16,145 nt of DNA from Dehalococcoidia bacterium UBA2979 (GTDB lineage Bacteria > Chloroflexota > Dehalococcoidia > UBA2979), in assembly GCA_002348225.1 (NCBI GenBank), contig DEAP01000056.1, positions 1-16,145 on the forward strand, written 5' to 3'. The notes beneath the pieces are model-generated. The model was given only the letters and a program-made list of their open reading frames with translations. It was not told the origin of the DNA and ran no database searches. The position numbers and the translations under genes are program-made. Shown one piece after another: positions 7,687-15,974 of this stretch (position 1 is its first letter; every line of letters starts with the position of its first letter).

Positions 7687-9746
7687 CCGACAGTAATCCC
7701 GCCAAGTCCTTGGGGGACCGAATCCAGCAATATCTTTTCCTTACGAATCTGCGCTATCTGATCCCTAATGATCGCCGCTTTTTCAAACTCAAGCTCGCTA
7801 GCTGCTGTTTTCATCTGTCGATCTAAGTCGTCTAGAATGTTTTTAATCTCAGCGTCAGGTATATCAGTAAATGACAAATCTTCGGATTTGTCATCTAACT
7901 CATCACGTAACTTATCACCAATGTCCTTGATATTCTTCGCGATCCCTTCTGGAGTGATCCCGTACTGCTGATTATGTGCTTCTTGTAGCTGCCGTCTCCT
8001 ACTCGTTTCCGAAATGGCAAGCTCCATGGAGTTCGTAATCCTATCCGCGTACATAATTATCTGCCCTGACGGATGCCTAGCTGCTCTGCCGATAGTTTGA
8101 ATCAGGGCGCCGGATGATCGCAGATAGCCTTCTTTATCAGCATCCAGAATACAAATCAAAGACACTTCCGGCAAATCTAATCCTTCTCGGAGCAAATTAA
8201 TTCCTACAATCACGTCGTAGGTTCCCAGCCGTAGTTCTCTGAGAATCTCGATCCGCTGCAGGGTATCTATTTCTGAATGCAGATATGTAGATTTAACGCC
8301 TGACTCTCTAAGATACTCATTGAGATCTTCTGACATTTTTTTTGTCAAAGTAGTGACTAATGTCCGCTCAGATTTCTGTACGCGCTGATTTATCTCTTCT
8401 AGTAAATCATCGATTTGACCCGTCGTCTGCCGAACGTCGATATTTGGGTCCACGATACCTGTCGGCCTGATGACTTGTTCAATTATCTGTTCGGTATTTT
8501 CCATTTCAAATGGGCCGGGTGTCGCTGATACAAAGATCGCCTGATTAACGTGACCGAAAAACTCATCGAAATTCAAGGGACGATTATCTATCGCTGAAGG
8601 TAATCGGAATCCATGCTCGACCAATGTGCGTTTCCGTGACGTATCTCCCTCGTACATCCCTCGAACCTGAGGCAGAGCCATGTGAGATTCATCAACAAAC
8701 AGCAACCAGTCCTCTGAGAAATAATCCAATAATGTCCAAGGACGCGAGCCGGGAGATCTGCCTGCGAGATGCAGTGAGTAATTCTCAATCCCACTGCAAT
8801 AACCAATCTCTCGCATAGTTTCTAGATCGTAGTTCGTACGCTCCGAAAGCCGCTGAGCTTCAAGTAATTTACCGCCAAGTTCTAGTTCTCTAAGTCGTCC
8901 AGCAAGCTCCAATTCGATCTGTTTCAAAGCATCTTCCATTTTTTCTTGTGATGTGACGAAATGCTTAGCCGGATAAATTGATTCACTGTCAAGATCACCG
9001 AGTATCTCGCCTGTAAGTGGATCCAAAGTCGTCAGTCGCTCAATTTCTTGGCCCCAAAAATCTACTCTGAGCGCCGCTTCTCCGTATGCAGGGAATACGG
9101 TCAATGTATCCCCACGTACTCTAAAAGTGCCCCTTAGCAGGCTGAGATCATTGCGATGATATTGCATGGCTACCAGCTGCCTAGTCAAGTTATGAAGGGA
9201 GGTCTCTTTCCCTTTTTCTAGCCGCACTGCAAATGATTGATATTCTGAGGGAGGTGCTAGTCCGTAGATACATGACACTGATGCGACCACTATCGTGTCA
9301 GTTCGCTCCAACAATGAATATGTAGCTGCGTGTCGCATTTTATCAATTTCCTCATTGATGTCGGCATCCTTTGCGATATATGTATCAGTCCGTGGTATAT
9401 ATGCCTCAGGTTGATAATAGTCATAATAAGAAACGAAATATTCCACCGAATTAGTCGGGAAAAAGTCTCTAAACTCTTGCGCTAATTGTGCCGCGAGTGT
9501 TCTATTAGGAGCCAATACGAGGGTCGGTCTTTGTACTTGACTGATGACATTAGCCATTGTGAAAGTTTTCCCTGTACCCGTTGCCCCCCGAAGTGTCTGA
9601 ATTCGGCTACCGGCTCTGAGGCCATCCACTATGCTTTCTACTGCTTTTGGCTGGTCTCCAGTCATCCCAAACGGAGCTGATAATTCAAAGAGTCGCTTCT
9701 CATTGTCAAAAGGCTCTTTGGTCTGTATAGTCCGCATCTCGCTCAT
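7683..9746 (-). CDS. uvrB: UvrABC system protein B (excinuclease subunit UvrB)
   Basis: Damage-verification helicase of nucleotide excision repair: it is loaded by UvrA, opens the DNA at the lesion and recruits UvrC for incision. The 687 residues hold Walker A GATGTGKT (54-61; the family usually has GVTGSGKT) and the beta-hairpin region YYDYYQPEAYIP (107-118). The helicase DESH box is at 352-355, followed by MYEGD. The second helicase domain has GINLLREGLDLPEVSL and TIGRAARHPSG, and a C-terminal UVR motif (about 635-670) contacts UvrC. The ATG at 9746 is preceded by a promoter-like pair so close that the message may have no leader; no Shine-Dalgarno is visible. I see no LexA-type operator in the upstream region, so SOS control is not supported. 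It is divergent from hyuA. Confidence 0.98.
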   Translation of the reverse strand: MSEMRTIQTKEPFDNEKRLFELSAPFGMTGDQPKAVESIVDGLRAGSRIQTLRGATGTGKTFTMANVISQVQRPTLVLAPNRTLAAQLAQEFRDFFPTNSVEYFVSYYDYYQPEAYIPRTDTYIAKDADINEEIDKMRHAATYSLLERTDTIVVASVSCIYGLAPPSEYQSFAVRLEKGKETSLHNLTRQLVAMQYHRNDLSLLRGTFRVRGDTLTVFPAYGEAALRVDFWGQEIERLTTLDPLTGEILGDLDSESIYPAKHFVTSQEKMEDALKQIELELAGRLRELELGGKLLEAQRLSERTNYDLETMREIGYCSGIENYSLHLAGRSPGSRPWTLLDYFSEDWLLFVDESHMALPQVRGMYEGDTSRKRTLVEHGFRLPSAIDNRPLNFDEFFGHVNQAIFVSATPGPFEMENTEQIIEQVIRPTGIVDPNIDVRQTTGQIDDLLEEINQRVQKSERTLVTTLTKKMSEDLNEYLRESGVKSTYLHSEIDTLQRIEILRELRLGTYDVIVGINLLREGLDLPEVSLICILDADKEGYLRSSGALIQTIGRAARHPSGQIIMYADRITNSMELAISETSRRRQLQEAHNQQYGITPEGIAKNIKDIGDKLRDELDDKSEDLSFTDIPDAEIKNILDDLDRQMKTAASELEFEKAAIIRDQIAQIRKEKILLDSVPQGLGGITVG

Positions 9747-9753
9747 ACATATG

Positions 9754-9781
9754 AGTGTACGTCAGTTTGTTAGGGTGTGAA
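9754..9781 (-). promoter_or_regulatory. Predicted uvrB promoter, possibly giving a leaderless mRNA
   Basis: Read on the minus strand, TTCACA (9781-9776, five of six to TTGACA) is followed by a 16-base spacer and TACACT (9759-9754, four of six to TATAAT). Seven bases separate the -10 from the uvrB ATG at 9746, so transcription would begin on or beside the start codon. This is the best sigma-70-type match I found in the window. Confidence 0.5.
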
Positions 9782-9796
9782 TATCCCGAAAGGGCC

Positions 9797-9813
9797 TAGA
9801 ATCTAAATAGGAG
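9797..9813 (+). promoter_or_regulatory. Putative -10 element and ribosome binding site for hyuA
   Basis: TAGAAT at 9797-9802 matches TATAAT at five of six places. AGGAG at 9809-9813 lies ten bases before the hyuA ATG at 9824. The best -35 at the right spacing is only GTGTGA (9775-9780). The ribosome binding site is convincing, but the promoter is tentative. Confidence 0.4.
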
Positions 9814-9823
9814 CGCTCAATAA

Positions 9824-11866
9824 ATGGATGAAATAGGCATTGACGTAGGCGGGACATTCACTGATTTCATTTTCGAGTCAAATAATCGATATACGGTGGC
9901 AAAAGTACCGACCACGCAATTCAATCCCTCTGATGCGATAATTCAAGGCTTAAGTTCCCGCAAAACTACTGTCAATAAAATAGTCCACAGTTCGACGATA
10001 GCCACAAATACCCTGCTGGAACGGAATGGCGCCAAAACAGGCCTTATCACGAGTGCTGGTTTCCGAGACATCCTCGAGATAGGGAGGCAAGTCCGAGCCG
10101 ATATTTATGAGCTAGAACCGGCTCCAGCCCCCTCACTAATTCACCCCGAAGCAATTCTTGAATTTCCAATAAAGCTAGATCAGAACGGCAAAGCACTTCC
10201 TAGCAAACACGAAACTCCAGAAGTGCTGTACCAAGAGTGCCTAGATTTTGCCGCTGAAAATCAATTGGAGTCACTTGCTATCTGTCTTTTGTATTCTTAT
10301 ATCAACGACGACTTAGAGAGGGGATTTGAGTCATACTACAATGACACGCGAAAAAACAACTCGGAGTATGTACCTTCATTCCTCTCGGTATCTAGCGTCG
10401 TATCGCCAGAGTACCGAGAAGTTGAAAGGGCTTCTACGACTGTCCTGAATGCATATGTGGGACCAGCAATGAGCGCGTACCTCCAAGATTTTAATGAACG
10501 GGTTCGCTTAGTCAATGCTCAGCAGACTCCTGATGTCAAGATCGTGAGAAGTGATGGGGGTTCCACTTCGCTCGAAAATGCCAGCAACTTGCCAGTCTCG
10601 ACACTACTATCAGGACCCTCAGCGGGAGTACTCGGAGCTTTTTCCATAGCAAAGCAAGCGGGATATAAGCAAATAATTACCTTTGATATGGGTGGGACTT
10701 CGACGGACATATCACTCTGTGATGGCCATATATCTTTTAAAAATCAGTTAGAAGTTGGAGGAATCCATGCTAGAACTCCAATCATAGATATTCACACAAT
10801 TGGTGCCGGCGGAGGCTCTATAGCGAGAATTGATCAGGGTGGAGCACTCCGAGTTGGTCCCGAATCAGCTAAGTCCGTGCCGGGCCCAGCGTGTTATGGC
10901 AATCAAAAAGACTCAACCGCTCCAATGTTTACGGTCACCGACGCCAATGTAATACTTGGTCGTCTACCCGCCGATAGTCTTTTAGGTAATACCCTTCAAC
11001 TCGAAGTAACCGAGTCACTTCGAGCAGCCAAGCCGTTTCTAGAGCATTTCGGTGCAGTCGAAGATTTCGCCCAAGCAGTTATCGATGTTGCCAATTCCAA
11101 CATGGAGCGCGCGGTAAGAGTTGTCTCAGTTCAACAGGGCTACGATCCTAGAGATTTCACTATGGTTGCTTTCGGAGGTGCTGGACCACTCCATGCATGT
11201 GAAGTCGCAGAAAGTTTAGACATAGATAGCGTACTTATTCCGAGAACCCCAGGGGTACTCGCTGCAGTTGGCACGCTATTAGCAGATGAAACTTTCACCA
11301 TATCCATCTCGGTCCTATCATTCTGCACGACATCAAACATTAAGCATATTAGGAGAAGTCTTGATGAGGCAAAACGTCGCGTTACAGCAAAATTCGGTTC
11401 GACCCCAGAAATTTTCGAAGCTGTCGCGCAGCTGCGTTTTTCTGGCCAATCGCATGAGTTAAATATCCGAATACCTGATGTAAACAAAATTGATGCCACG
11501 ACAATAGACTTCATTCGCCAAAGCTTTATTGAGAGGCATCAATCTCTATATGGGCATGCGGGCTACGAAATCGAATTGGTAAATATGCAAGTCACTGGAT
11601 CTAAGCCAAATAACAAACCATTACCTCTCTATGACTCTCCTAAGCGCCCCTCACGGCATACAGAAGATACTCCTCGGTGTGACATTAGTTTCAATGGGGA
11701 CATAAGATCGACAGCTATTTTCAATAGAGACAACGTAAACACTGCCGAGGTATTGCACGGGCCAGCATTAATCACTCAGTTAGACGCAACTTCCGTGGTT
11801 CTACCAGGGTGGGATTTATCGGTGGACGAGTACGGAAATCTATTACTAGAAAAGATTGATGACTAG
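9824..11866 (+). CDS. hyuA: Hydantoinase/5-oxoprolinase family protein, subunit A (HyuA-like)
   Basis: ATP-binding subunit of a two-part ATP-dependent amidohydrolase. Relatives open cyclic amides such as N-methylhydantoin or 5-oxoproline, or form the beta subunit of acetone carboxylase. The ASKHA-type fold is visible: IGIDVGGTFTD (4-14) opens the N-terminal domain, FDMGGTSTD (287-295) is the second phosphate-binding loop, GAGGGSIA is at 327-334, and FGGAGPLHACEVAESL begins at 450. The last 180 residues form the C-terminal beta-rich domain. At 680 residues it is a normal stand-alone A subunit. hyuB follows directly, which supports a HyuAB complex. The lack of a third, gamma subunit argues against acetone carboxylase. 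The true substrate cannot be read from the sequence. The ATG at 9824 has a good AGGAG. It is the first gene of a long operon. Confidence 0.9.
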   Translation: MDEIGIDVGGTFTDFIFESNNRYTVAKVPTTQFNPSDAIIQGLSSRKTTVNKIVHSSTIATNTLLERNGAKTGLITSAGFRDILEIGRQVRADIYELEPAPAPSLIHPEAILEFPIKLDQNGKALPSKHETPEVLYQECLDFAAENQLESLAICLLYSYINDDLERGFESYYNDTRKNNSEYVPSFLSVSSVVSPEYREVERASTTVLNAYVGPAMSAYLQDFNERVRLVNAQQTPDVKIVRSDGGSTSLENASNLPVSTLLSGPSAGVLGAFSIAKQAGYKQIITFDMGGTSTDISLCDGHISFKNQLEVGGIHARTPIIDIHTIGAGGGSIARIDQGGALRVGPESAKSVPGPACYGNQKDSTAPMFTVTDANVILGRLPADSLLGNTLQLEVTESLRAAKPFLEHFGAVEDFAQAVIDVANSNMERAVRVVSVQQGYDPRDFTMVAFGGAGPLHACEVAESLDIDSVLIPRTPGVLAAVGTLLADETFTISISVLSFCTTSNIKHIRRSLDEAKRRVTAKFGSTPEIFEAVAQLRFSGQSHELNIRIPDVNKIDATTIDFIRQSFIERHQSLYGHAGYEIELVNMQVTGSKPNNKPLPLYDSPKRPSRHTEDTPRCDISFNGDIRSTAIFNRDNVNTAEVLHGPALITQLDATSVVLPGWDLSVDEYGNLLLEKIDD

Positions 11867-11873
11867 AGGAAGT

Positions 11874-13430
11874 ATGAAACTAACCCCTGCAGATATTGGA
11901 ATAGCAGAAGCAAGCTTCTCTTCGATCGCAGAGGAGATGGGCGAGCTTTTAACTCGTTCGGCATTCTCTCCCAACATCAAGGAAAGGCGCGACCACTCTT
12001 GTGGACTCTTTGATTCCAACGGGAATCTAGTCGCACAAGCGGCGCATATTCCCGTCCATCTCGGGGCGATGCCGGTAGCAGTCAAAACAGTGATGGAGAT
12101 GTCACCTTTCAATATTGGTGATGTTGTGACATTAAATGATCCGTACAAAGGTGGAAATCATTTACCTGATATCACAACCGTGGCTCCCATCTTCGCAAAT
12201 GATGCTTTGGTAGCCTATGCAGCGACTCGAGCCCATCATGCGGATATCGGAGGCATGTCCCCAGGTTCTATGCCTGTAGCAACGGAACTCTATCAAGAAG
12301 GACTAATTATTCCCCCTATCAAACTCGTTGATGCCGGCGAAATACAAACCGCCGCTTGGGAGATCATACTCCGCAATTCGAGATCTCCTGAGGAGCGTGC
12401 TGGCGACCTCCGGGCTCAACTAGCGGCGACTAACCTCGGTAATGATCGGTTACAAGCGTTGATTAATCGGTATGAGTTGACTGGGATTAATGAACGATTC
12501 ATTGCGGTTTTAGATCACGGCGAGAGGACAATCCGATCCGTTATTTCTGAAATCCCTGACGGAATCTACGAAGCTGAGGACCAACTAGAGATTGATGAAG
12601 GTGGTACTATCAGAGTCAGAATCCAAGTACTTGGGTCAGACATTCACTTTGATTTTACAGGTACAGACTCTTCCTCCGAATACACATCCTTAAATGCCGT
12701 ACCGCAAGTCACTCAGTCAGCTTGCTACTATGCGGTTCGCTGCCTTGCGCCGCAGGACTCACCAACGAATGAAGGGTGTTATAGACCCGTCAGTTTTCAT
12801 CTCCCGGAAAATTCTTTGGTTAATGCGTCGGCTCCTCGCGCCGTATCAGCTGGTAATGTCGAAGTCAGTCAACGTATCACTGACGTAATATTCGGTGCAT
12901 TAGCGGTGGCCATACCCGGCAAAATTCCGGCGGCATCGTCAGGGACCATGAACAACATTACGATCGGTGGCTATGATTCTCGCTCCGGGAGACCATATGC
13001 ATATTATGAAACATTGGCAGGTGGGGCTGGTGGCGGCCCACTCCGTGCCGGCCGGTCCGGTGTACATACGCATATGACAAATACTATGAATACCCCTGCT
13101 GAAGCATTAGCACTCGCGTATCCGTTCACAATTGAAAGATACGAATTACGCAAGGAAACAGGAGGTGCTGGGCAACATTATGGTGGACAAGGTTTGGCGA
13201 GAGAGTATTTGTTTCATGATCCGGCAACAGTCACAATTATCTCTGAACGTCGTAGTCTGGCCCCGTGGGGTCTACAAGGCGGGAGTCCCGGCCAGCCCGG
13301 GTGCAATATCCTCGTCAGGAAATCTGGTAACCGGGAGGAATTGCCAGCTCGAGTGACTCTGCAGGTAGAAAAGGGTGAACGTATCATTATTGAAACCCCA
13401 GGTGGTGGTGGCTGGGGGAGAATGGAATGA
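11874..13430 (+). CDS. hyuB: Hydantoinase B/5-oxoprolinase family protein, subunit B (HyuB-like)
   Basis: Second subunit of the ATP-dependent amidohydrolase begun by hyuA. From the ATG at 11874 the 518 residues carry the family landmarks in order: SPNIKERRDHSCGLFD, AAHIPVHLGAMP, NDPYKGGNH (from residue 88), a RAHHADIGG motif with His121, His122 and Asp124, GTMNNITIGG, ETLAGGAGGGP, and HTHMTNTMNTPAEA. A Gly-rich end, TPGGGGWG, closes it. The acid and histidine residues in NDP and HHAD probably bind metal, by analogy with the family. The start is uncertain: TTG at 11856 and ATG at 11859 lie inside the end of hyuA, while ATG at 11874 is preceded by GAGGA only three bases away. The product of 11874 begins like other family members. 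Its stop overlaps the next gene as ATGA. Confidence 0.9.
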   Translation: MKLTPADIGIAEASFSSIAEEMGELLTRSAFSPNIKERRDHSCGLFDSNGNLVAQAAHIPVHLGAMPVAVKTVMEMSPFNIGDVVTLNDPYKGGNHLPDITTVAPIFANDALVAYAATRAHHADIGGMSPGSMPVATELYQEGLIIPPIKLVDAGEIQTAAWEIILRNSRSPEERAGDLRAQLAATNLGNDRLQALINRYELTGINERFIAVLDHGERTIRSVISEIPDGIYEAEDQLEIDEGGTIRVRIQVLGSDIHFDFTGTDSSSEYTSLNAVPQVTQSACYYAVRCLAPQDSPTNEGCYRPVSFHLPENSLVNASAPRAVSAGNVEVSQRITDVIFGALAVAIPGKIPAASSGTMNNITIGGYDSRSGRPYAYYETLAGGAGGGPLRAGRSGVHTHMTNTMNTPAEALALAYPFTIERYELRKETGGAGQHYGGQGLAREYLFHDPATVTIISERRSLAPWGLQGGSPGQPGCNILVRKSGNREELPARVTLQVEKGERIIIETPGGGGWGRME

Positions 13431-14239
13431 ATCATATGAGCACATGGGACAGCACAAATGAAAATAGGATTCACTGGCAAAGCCATACCAGAGCCCTGCT
13501 GCTCAGTGTCTTAGCGGCAATCACTTTCACGATACTCACGTCCTGTTCTGACAATCCTTCCCGCGGCAATGCTGAGCTGAACAACCTCACCCAAAATCAT
13601 AGTGGTCTCCGGACACTTGCCGTGACAGGAGTTGGGGAAATTGAAATCGCACCTGATCACGCGATCCTCTCAGTAAGTACTTCATGCGTCGCAAAAACCA
13701 GCTCTGCTGCTCGAGATGAATGTGCGGTTGCTATGACTGCAATTTTCAACGAATTAGCCCAAAAAGAAGTCCCTCAGGAAAACATCAAGACAACGAATTT
13801 CCGTATCTCAGAAAAGACAATTTGGAAGGATGGAAGAAGCGAACGTATTGGCTTTGAAGTTTCAAATTCCTTATCGGTACGATTGGATGATTTCGGCATA
13901 ATATCGGAGCTCCTTGATAGATTGGTTACAGTTGCAGGTGACACAATACGAATAAATGGGTTCCGCTACGGTGCGGATCGACAGAACGAGCACGCACTTA
14001 CTGCTTACACCAGAGCAATCGAGCACGCTAAAGCTAAAGCAAAATCTTTGAGTCTCTCCTCAGCGGTGTCTTTGGGTGATATCCTAAGTATCAATACCGG
14101 AGGCCAAACTGCAACTCCCATCTTAAGAACTGGAGTTGCAATGCTGGAAGCCGCAGACATGGGTAGCGCGGAGACGCCGCTAACCCCGGGAGTTCAAACG
14201 ATTTCAAAAACTGTTGTGATTGTGTGGGAAATTGAATAG
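13427..14239 (+). CDS. SIMPL-domain (DUF541) protein, probable lipoprotein
   Basis: Envelope protein of the SIMPL family, whose members include oxidative-stress-linked E. coli YggE and channel-forming bacterial homologues; the role here is unknown. Residues 24-39 form a hydrophobic signal segment ending in LTSC, a lipobox with Cys40 as the likely lipidated residue. The polar part before it is long (about 22 residues), so the real start could be ATG 13436, although GGAG at 13417-13420 favours 13427. The SIMPL domain covers about 58-270: it opens with LAVTGVGEIEIAPDHAILSVS, continues with IKTTNFRI and FEVSNSLSVRLDDF, and has a helix RAIEHAKAKAKSLS. Overlap with hyuB in ATGA predicts coupled translation. 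A physical link with the cytosolic HyuAB is not implied by location, since this protein should sit outside the membrane. Confidence 0.85.
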   Translation: MNHMSTWDSTNENRIHWQSHTRALLLSVLAAITFTILTSCSDNPSRGNAELNNLTQNHSGLRTLAVTGVGEIEIAPDHAILSVSTSCVAKTSSAARDECAVAMTAIFNELAQKEVPQENIKTTNFRISEKTIWKDGRSERIGFEVSNSLSVRLDDFGIISELLDRLVTVAGDTIRINGFRYGADRQNEHALTAYTRAIEHAKAKAKSLSLSSAVSLGDILSINTGGQTATPILRTGVAMLEAADMGSAETPLTPGVQTISKTVVIVWEIE

Positions 14240-14246
14240 CGGAGTT

Positions 14247-14810
14247 TTGAGCGATACAGACATCCGTGCTGAGCTCGAGTCAGGACGGCTCGTATGCGCT
14301 CCCCTCGCGGAGAGTGCTATACAGCCAGCATCAATCGACGTGCGACTCGGTAGTCAGTTTAGAGTATTTGTGAACCATCGACATGCCTACATAGATGTGC
14401 GGGACCCTCAGTCGGACCTGACAGAGCTAGAGGTCATTCAGGGAGATGAACCATTCGTACTGCATCCAGGTGAATTCGTGTTAGCGACTACTGTTGAATT
14501 GGTGAAGATTCCTGATTATCTAGTGGCGCGCGTCGAAGGGAAGTCTTCTTTAGGGCGACTCGGCCTACTCGTCCATGCAACGGCCGGATTTGTTGACCCA
14601 GGATTCGATGGCCGGCTCACTCTCGAGCTATCCAATGTGGCATCACTCCCAATTCGACTTTATGCGAATATGAAAATCGGACAACTATCATTTCAACACC
14701 TTACATCGCCTGCTGAACATCCCTACGGACACCCTGCCCTAGGATCACGTTATCAGGGCCAAGACCTCCCAACAGCCAGTAGGATGTACAGGGATTTCTC
14801 CCGCTCATAA
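14247..14810 (+). CDS. dcd: dCTP deaminase, probably bifunctional (dCTP deaminase/dUTPase type)
   Basis: Trimeric cytosolic enzyme of the dUTPase fold that deaminates dCTP toward dUTP, and in the bifunctional subgroup goes on to dUMP for thymidylate synthesis. From a TTG at 14247 there are 187 residues, the usual size. Family marks are QPASIDVRLG (26-35), EGKSSLGRLGLLVHATAGFVDPGF (97-120), the catalytic Glu127 in LTLELSN, and a C-terminal GSRYQGQDLPTAS that closes the active site. By memory the sequence resembles the Mycobacterium tuberculosis Dcd, reported as bifunctional, more than the E. coli enzyme; this is inference. The start is uncertain. TTG codons at 14220 and 14232 lie further upstream in frame, and GGAG (14241-14244) is only two bases from 14247. 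It lies seven bases or less from the SIMPL gene and 12 from ribD. Confidence 0.93.
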   Translation: MSDTDIRAELESGRLVCAPLAESAIQPASIDVRLGSQFRVFVNHRHAYIDVRDPQSDLTELEVIQGDEPFVLHPGEFVLATTVELVKIPDYLVARVEGKSSLGRLGLLVHATAGFVDPGFDGRLTLELSNVASLPIRLYANMKIGQLSFQHLTSPAEHPYGHPALGSRYQGQDLPTASRMYRDFSRS

Positions 14811-14822
14811 GCGTTGCTCGTG

Positions 14823-15962
14823 ATGAGTTCTCTAGACGAATCGCATGGCTTGACGGACCAATCCGACTGGATCGGTCACGCGATTAACCTAGCTAACAAC
14901 GCAATCCCCAGAGCTTTCCCGCGTCCAACGGTTGGTGCAGTTATTGTGAAAGATGGCGTACTCATTGCCGAGGGCACCACAGTACCTGGGGGAGGATTGC
15001 ACGCCGAAGCTGTGGCACTCTCAAAGGCTGGAATCTCCGCTCGTGGAGCAGATATGTATGTCACCCTTGAACCACACGGATATCGAAGTACTCAGCCTCC
15101 TTGCACTGAGGCAATAATTGCAGCCGGAATCAAAAGGTTAGTTTATGCGATCGATGACCCAAATCCATCAGTCTCTGGGAAAGGAGCAGAATACCTTGCC
15201 AAGAACGGCGTGCAAGTTATCAAGGGTGACGGTGCCGCAGCAGCGACGCAGTTACATGAAGCTTTCCTTCACTCTACGGAGCATAGGCGACCGTTTATAA
15301 ATGTTAAATTTGCGGCCACACTGGACGGCAAAATAGCGGCTGTGGGTGGCGACTCAAAATGGATCACTGGTGAGGAAGCTCGGGGATGGGCTCACAGACT
15401 TCGATCAACTATCGATGGAATTGCTGTGGGCTCAAAAACTGTCATGATTGACGATCCGCAATTAACTGCTCGTCCGCAAAACATCGATTTCCCTGAACGC
15501 TTTCAACCTCGGAGAATTATCTTCGATTCATCGGGAACCACCAGTGCCACCGCTCGCGTGCATGGAGAAAACACGCTGTTCTTGACTACTAGCCGGAGCT
15601 CAGATGAATGGAGAGACACAGTGCGCCAAACTGGGTCACAAATTTTCGAGTGCGACACTACTCAGTCTGGGCAGGTCGAAATTATCTCGGCCTTAGACCT
15701 GTTAGGGGATCAGAATATTCAGAACGTACTTGTTGAAGGCGGGCCTGAACTACTGGGCAGCTTTTTCGATGCCCAGGCGGTGAATCGAATTTATGCTTTC
15801 CTGTCTCCAAGTATAATGGGAGCGAGAGATGCTCCAGGCGCTATCAATGGTGTCGGTGCTCAACAAATGGACCAAATTGTAAGACTAGATACGGCACAAA
15901 CATCATTACTTGGCGAAGACATCCTAGTCACCGGAATTCCACATTGGCCAGAAAAGCGGTAA
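14823..15962 (+). CDS. ribD: Riboflavin biosynthesis protein RibD (pyrimidine deaminase/reductase) with an altered zinc site
   Basis: Two-domain enzyme performing the second and third steps of riboflavin synthesis from GTP: deamination of the diaminopyrimidine ring, then NADPH reduction of the ribosyl side chain. The deaminase domain (about 15-145) has His60-Ala-Glu62, TLEP and PPC94. The reductase domain (about 155-375) opens with RPFINVKFAATLDGKIA and has WITGEEARGWAHRLR, VGSKTVMIDDPQLTARP and VEGGPELLGSFF. The usual zinc motif EPC...PPC reads EPH...PPC, so one Cys ligand is His85; spacing to Cys94 is the normal nine residues. The reductase half looks intact. The ATG at 14823 is chosen over TTG 14814 and GTG 14820 in the same frame; none has a visible ribosome binding site. 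It lies between dcd and ribE in the operon. Confidence 0.95.
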   Translation: MSSLDESHGLTDQSDWIGHAINLANNAIPRAFPRPTVGAVIVKDGVLIAEGTTVPGGGLHAEAVALSKAGISARGADMYVTLEPHGYRSTQPPCTEAIIAAGIKRLVYAIDDPNPSVSGKGAEYLAKNGVQVIKGDGAAAATQLHEAFLHSTEHRRPFINVKFAATLDGKIAAVGGDSKWITGEEARGWAHRLRSTIDGIAVGSKTVMIDDPQLTARPQNIDFPERFQPRRIIFDSSGTTSATARVHGENTLFLTTSRSSDEWRDTVRQTGSQIFECDTTQSGQVEIISALDLLGDQNIQNVLVEGGPELLGSFFDAQAVNRIYAFLSPSIMGARDAPGAINGVGAQQMDQIVRLDTAQTSLLGEDILVTGIPHWPEKR

Positions 15963-15974
15963 ATTACAGACACT

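Noticed and set aside
7768..7971. Plus-strand open frame within uvrB
   Set aside because: It is antisense to a well-conserved part of uvrB, has no ribosome binding site or recognisable motif, and its composition is what the complementary strand of uvrB would give.
9747..9823. LexA (SOS) operator between uvrB and hyuA
   Set aside because: I found no GAAC-N4-GTTC or CTG-N10-CAG type palindrome in these 77 bases.
11140..11514. Minus-strand open frame of 124 codons inside hyuA
   Set aside because: hyuA is intact and conserved across this stretch, and the antisense product has no family features.
9824..13430. Acetone carboxylase as the identity of hyuAB
   Set aside because: Acetone carboxylase has a third, gamma subunit next to the other two. 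Here hyuB is followed directly by an unrelated SIMPL gene.
14811..15974. FMN riboswitch near ribD/ribE
   Set aside because: Gaps between dcd, ribD and ribE are about 12 bases each, far too short for an RFN element, and no matching conserved segments are seen.
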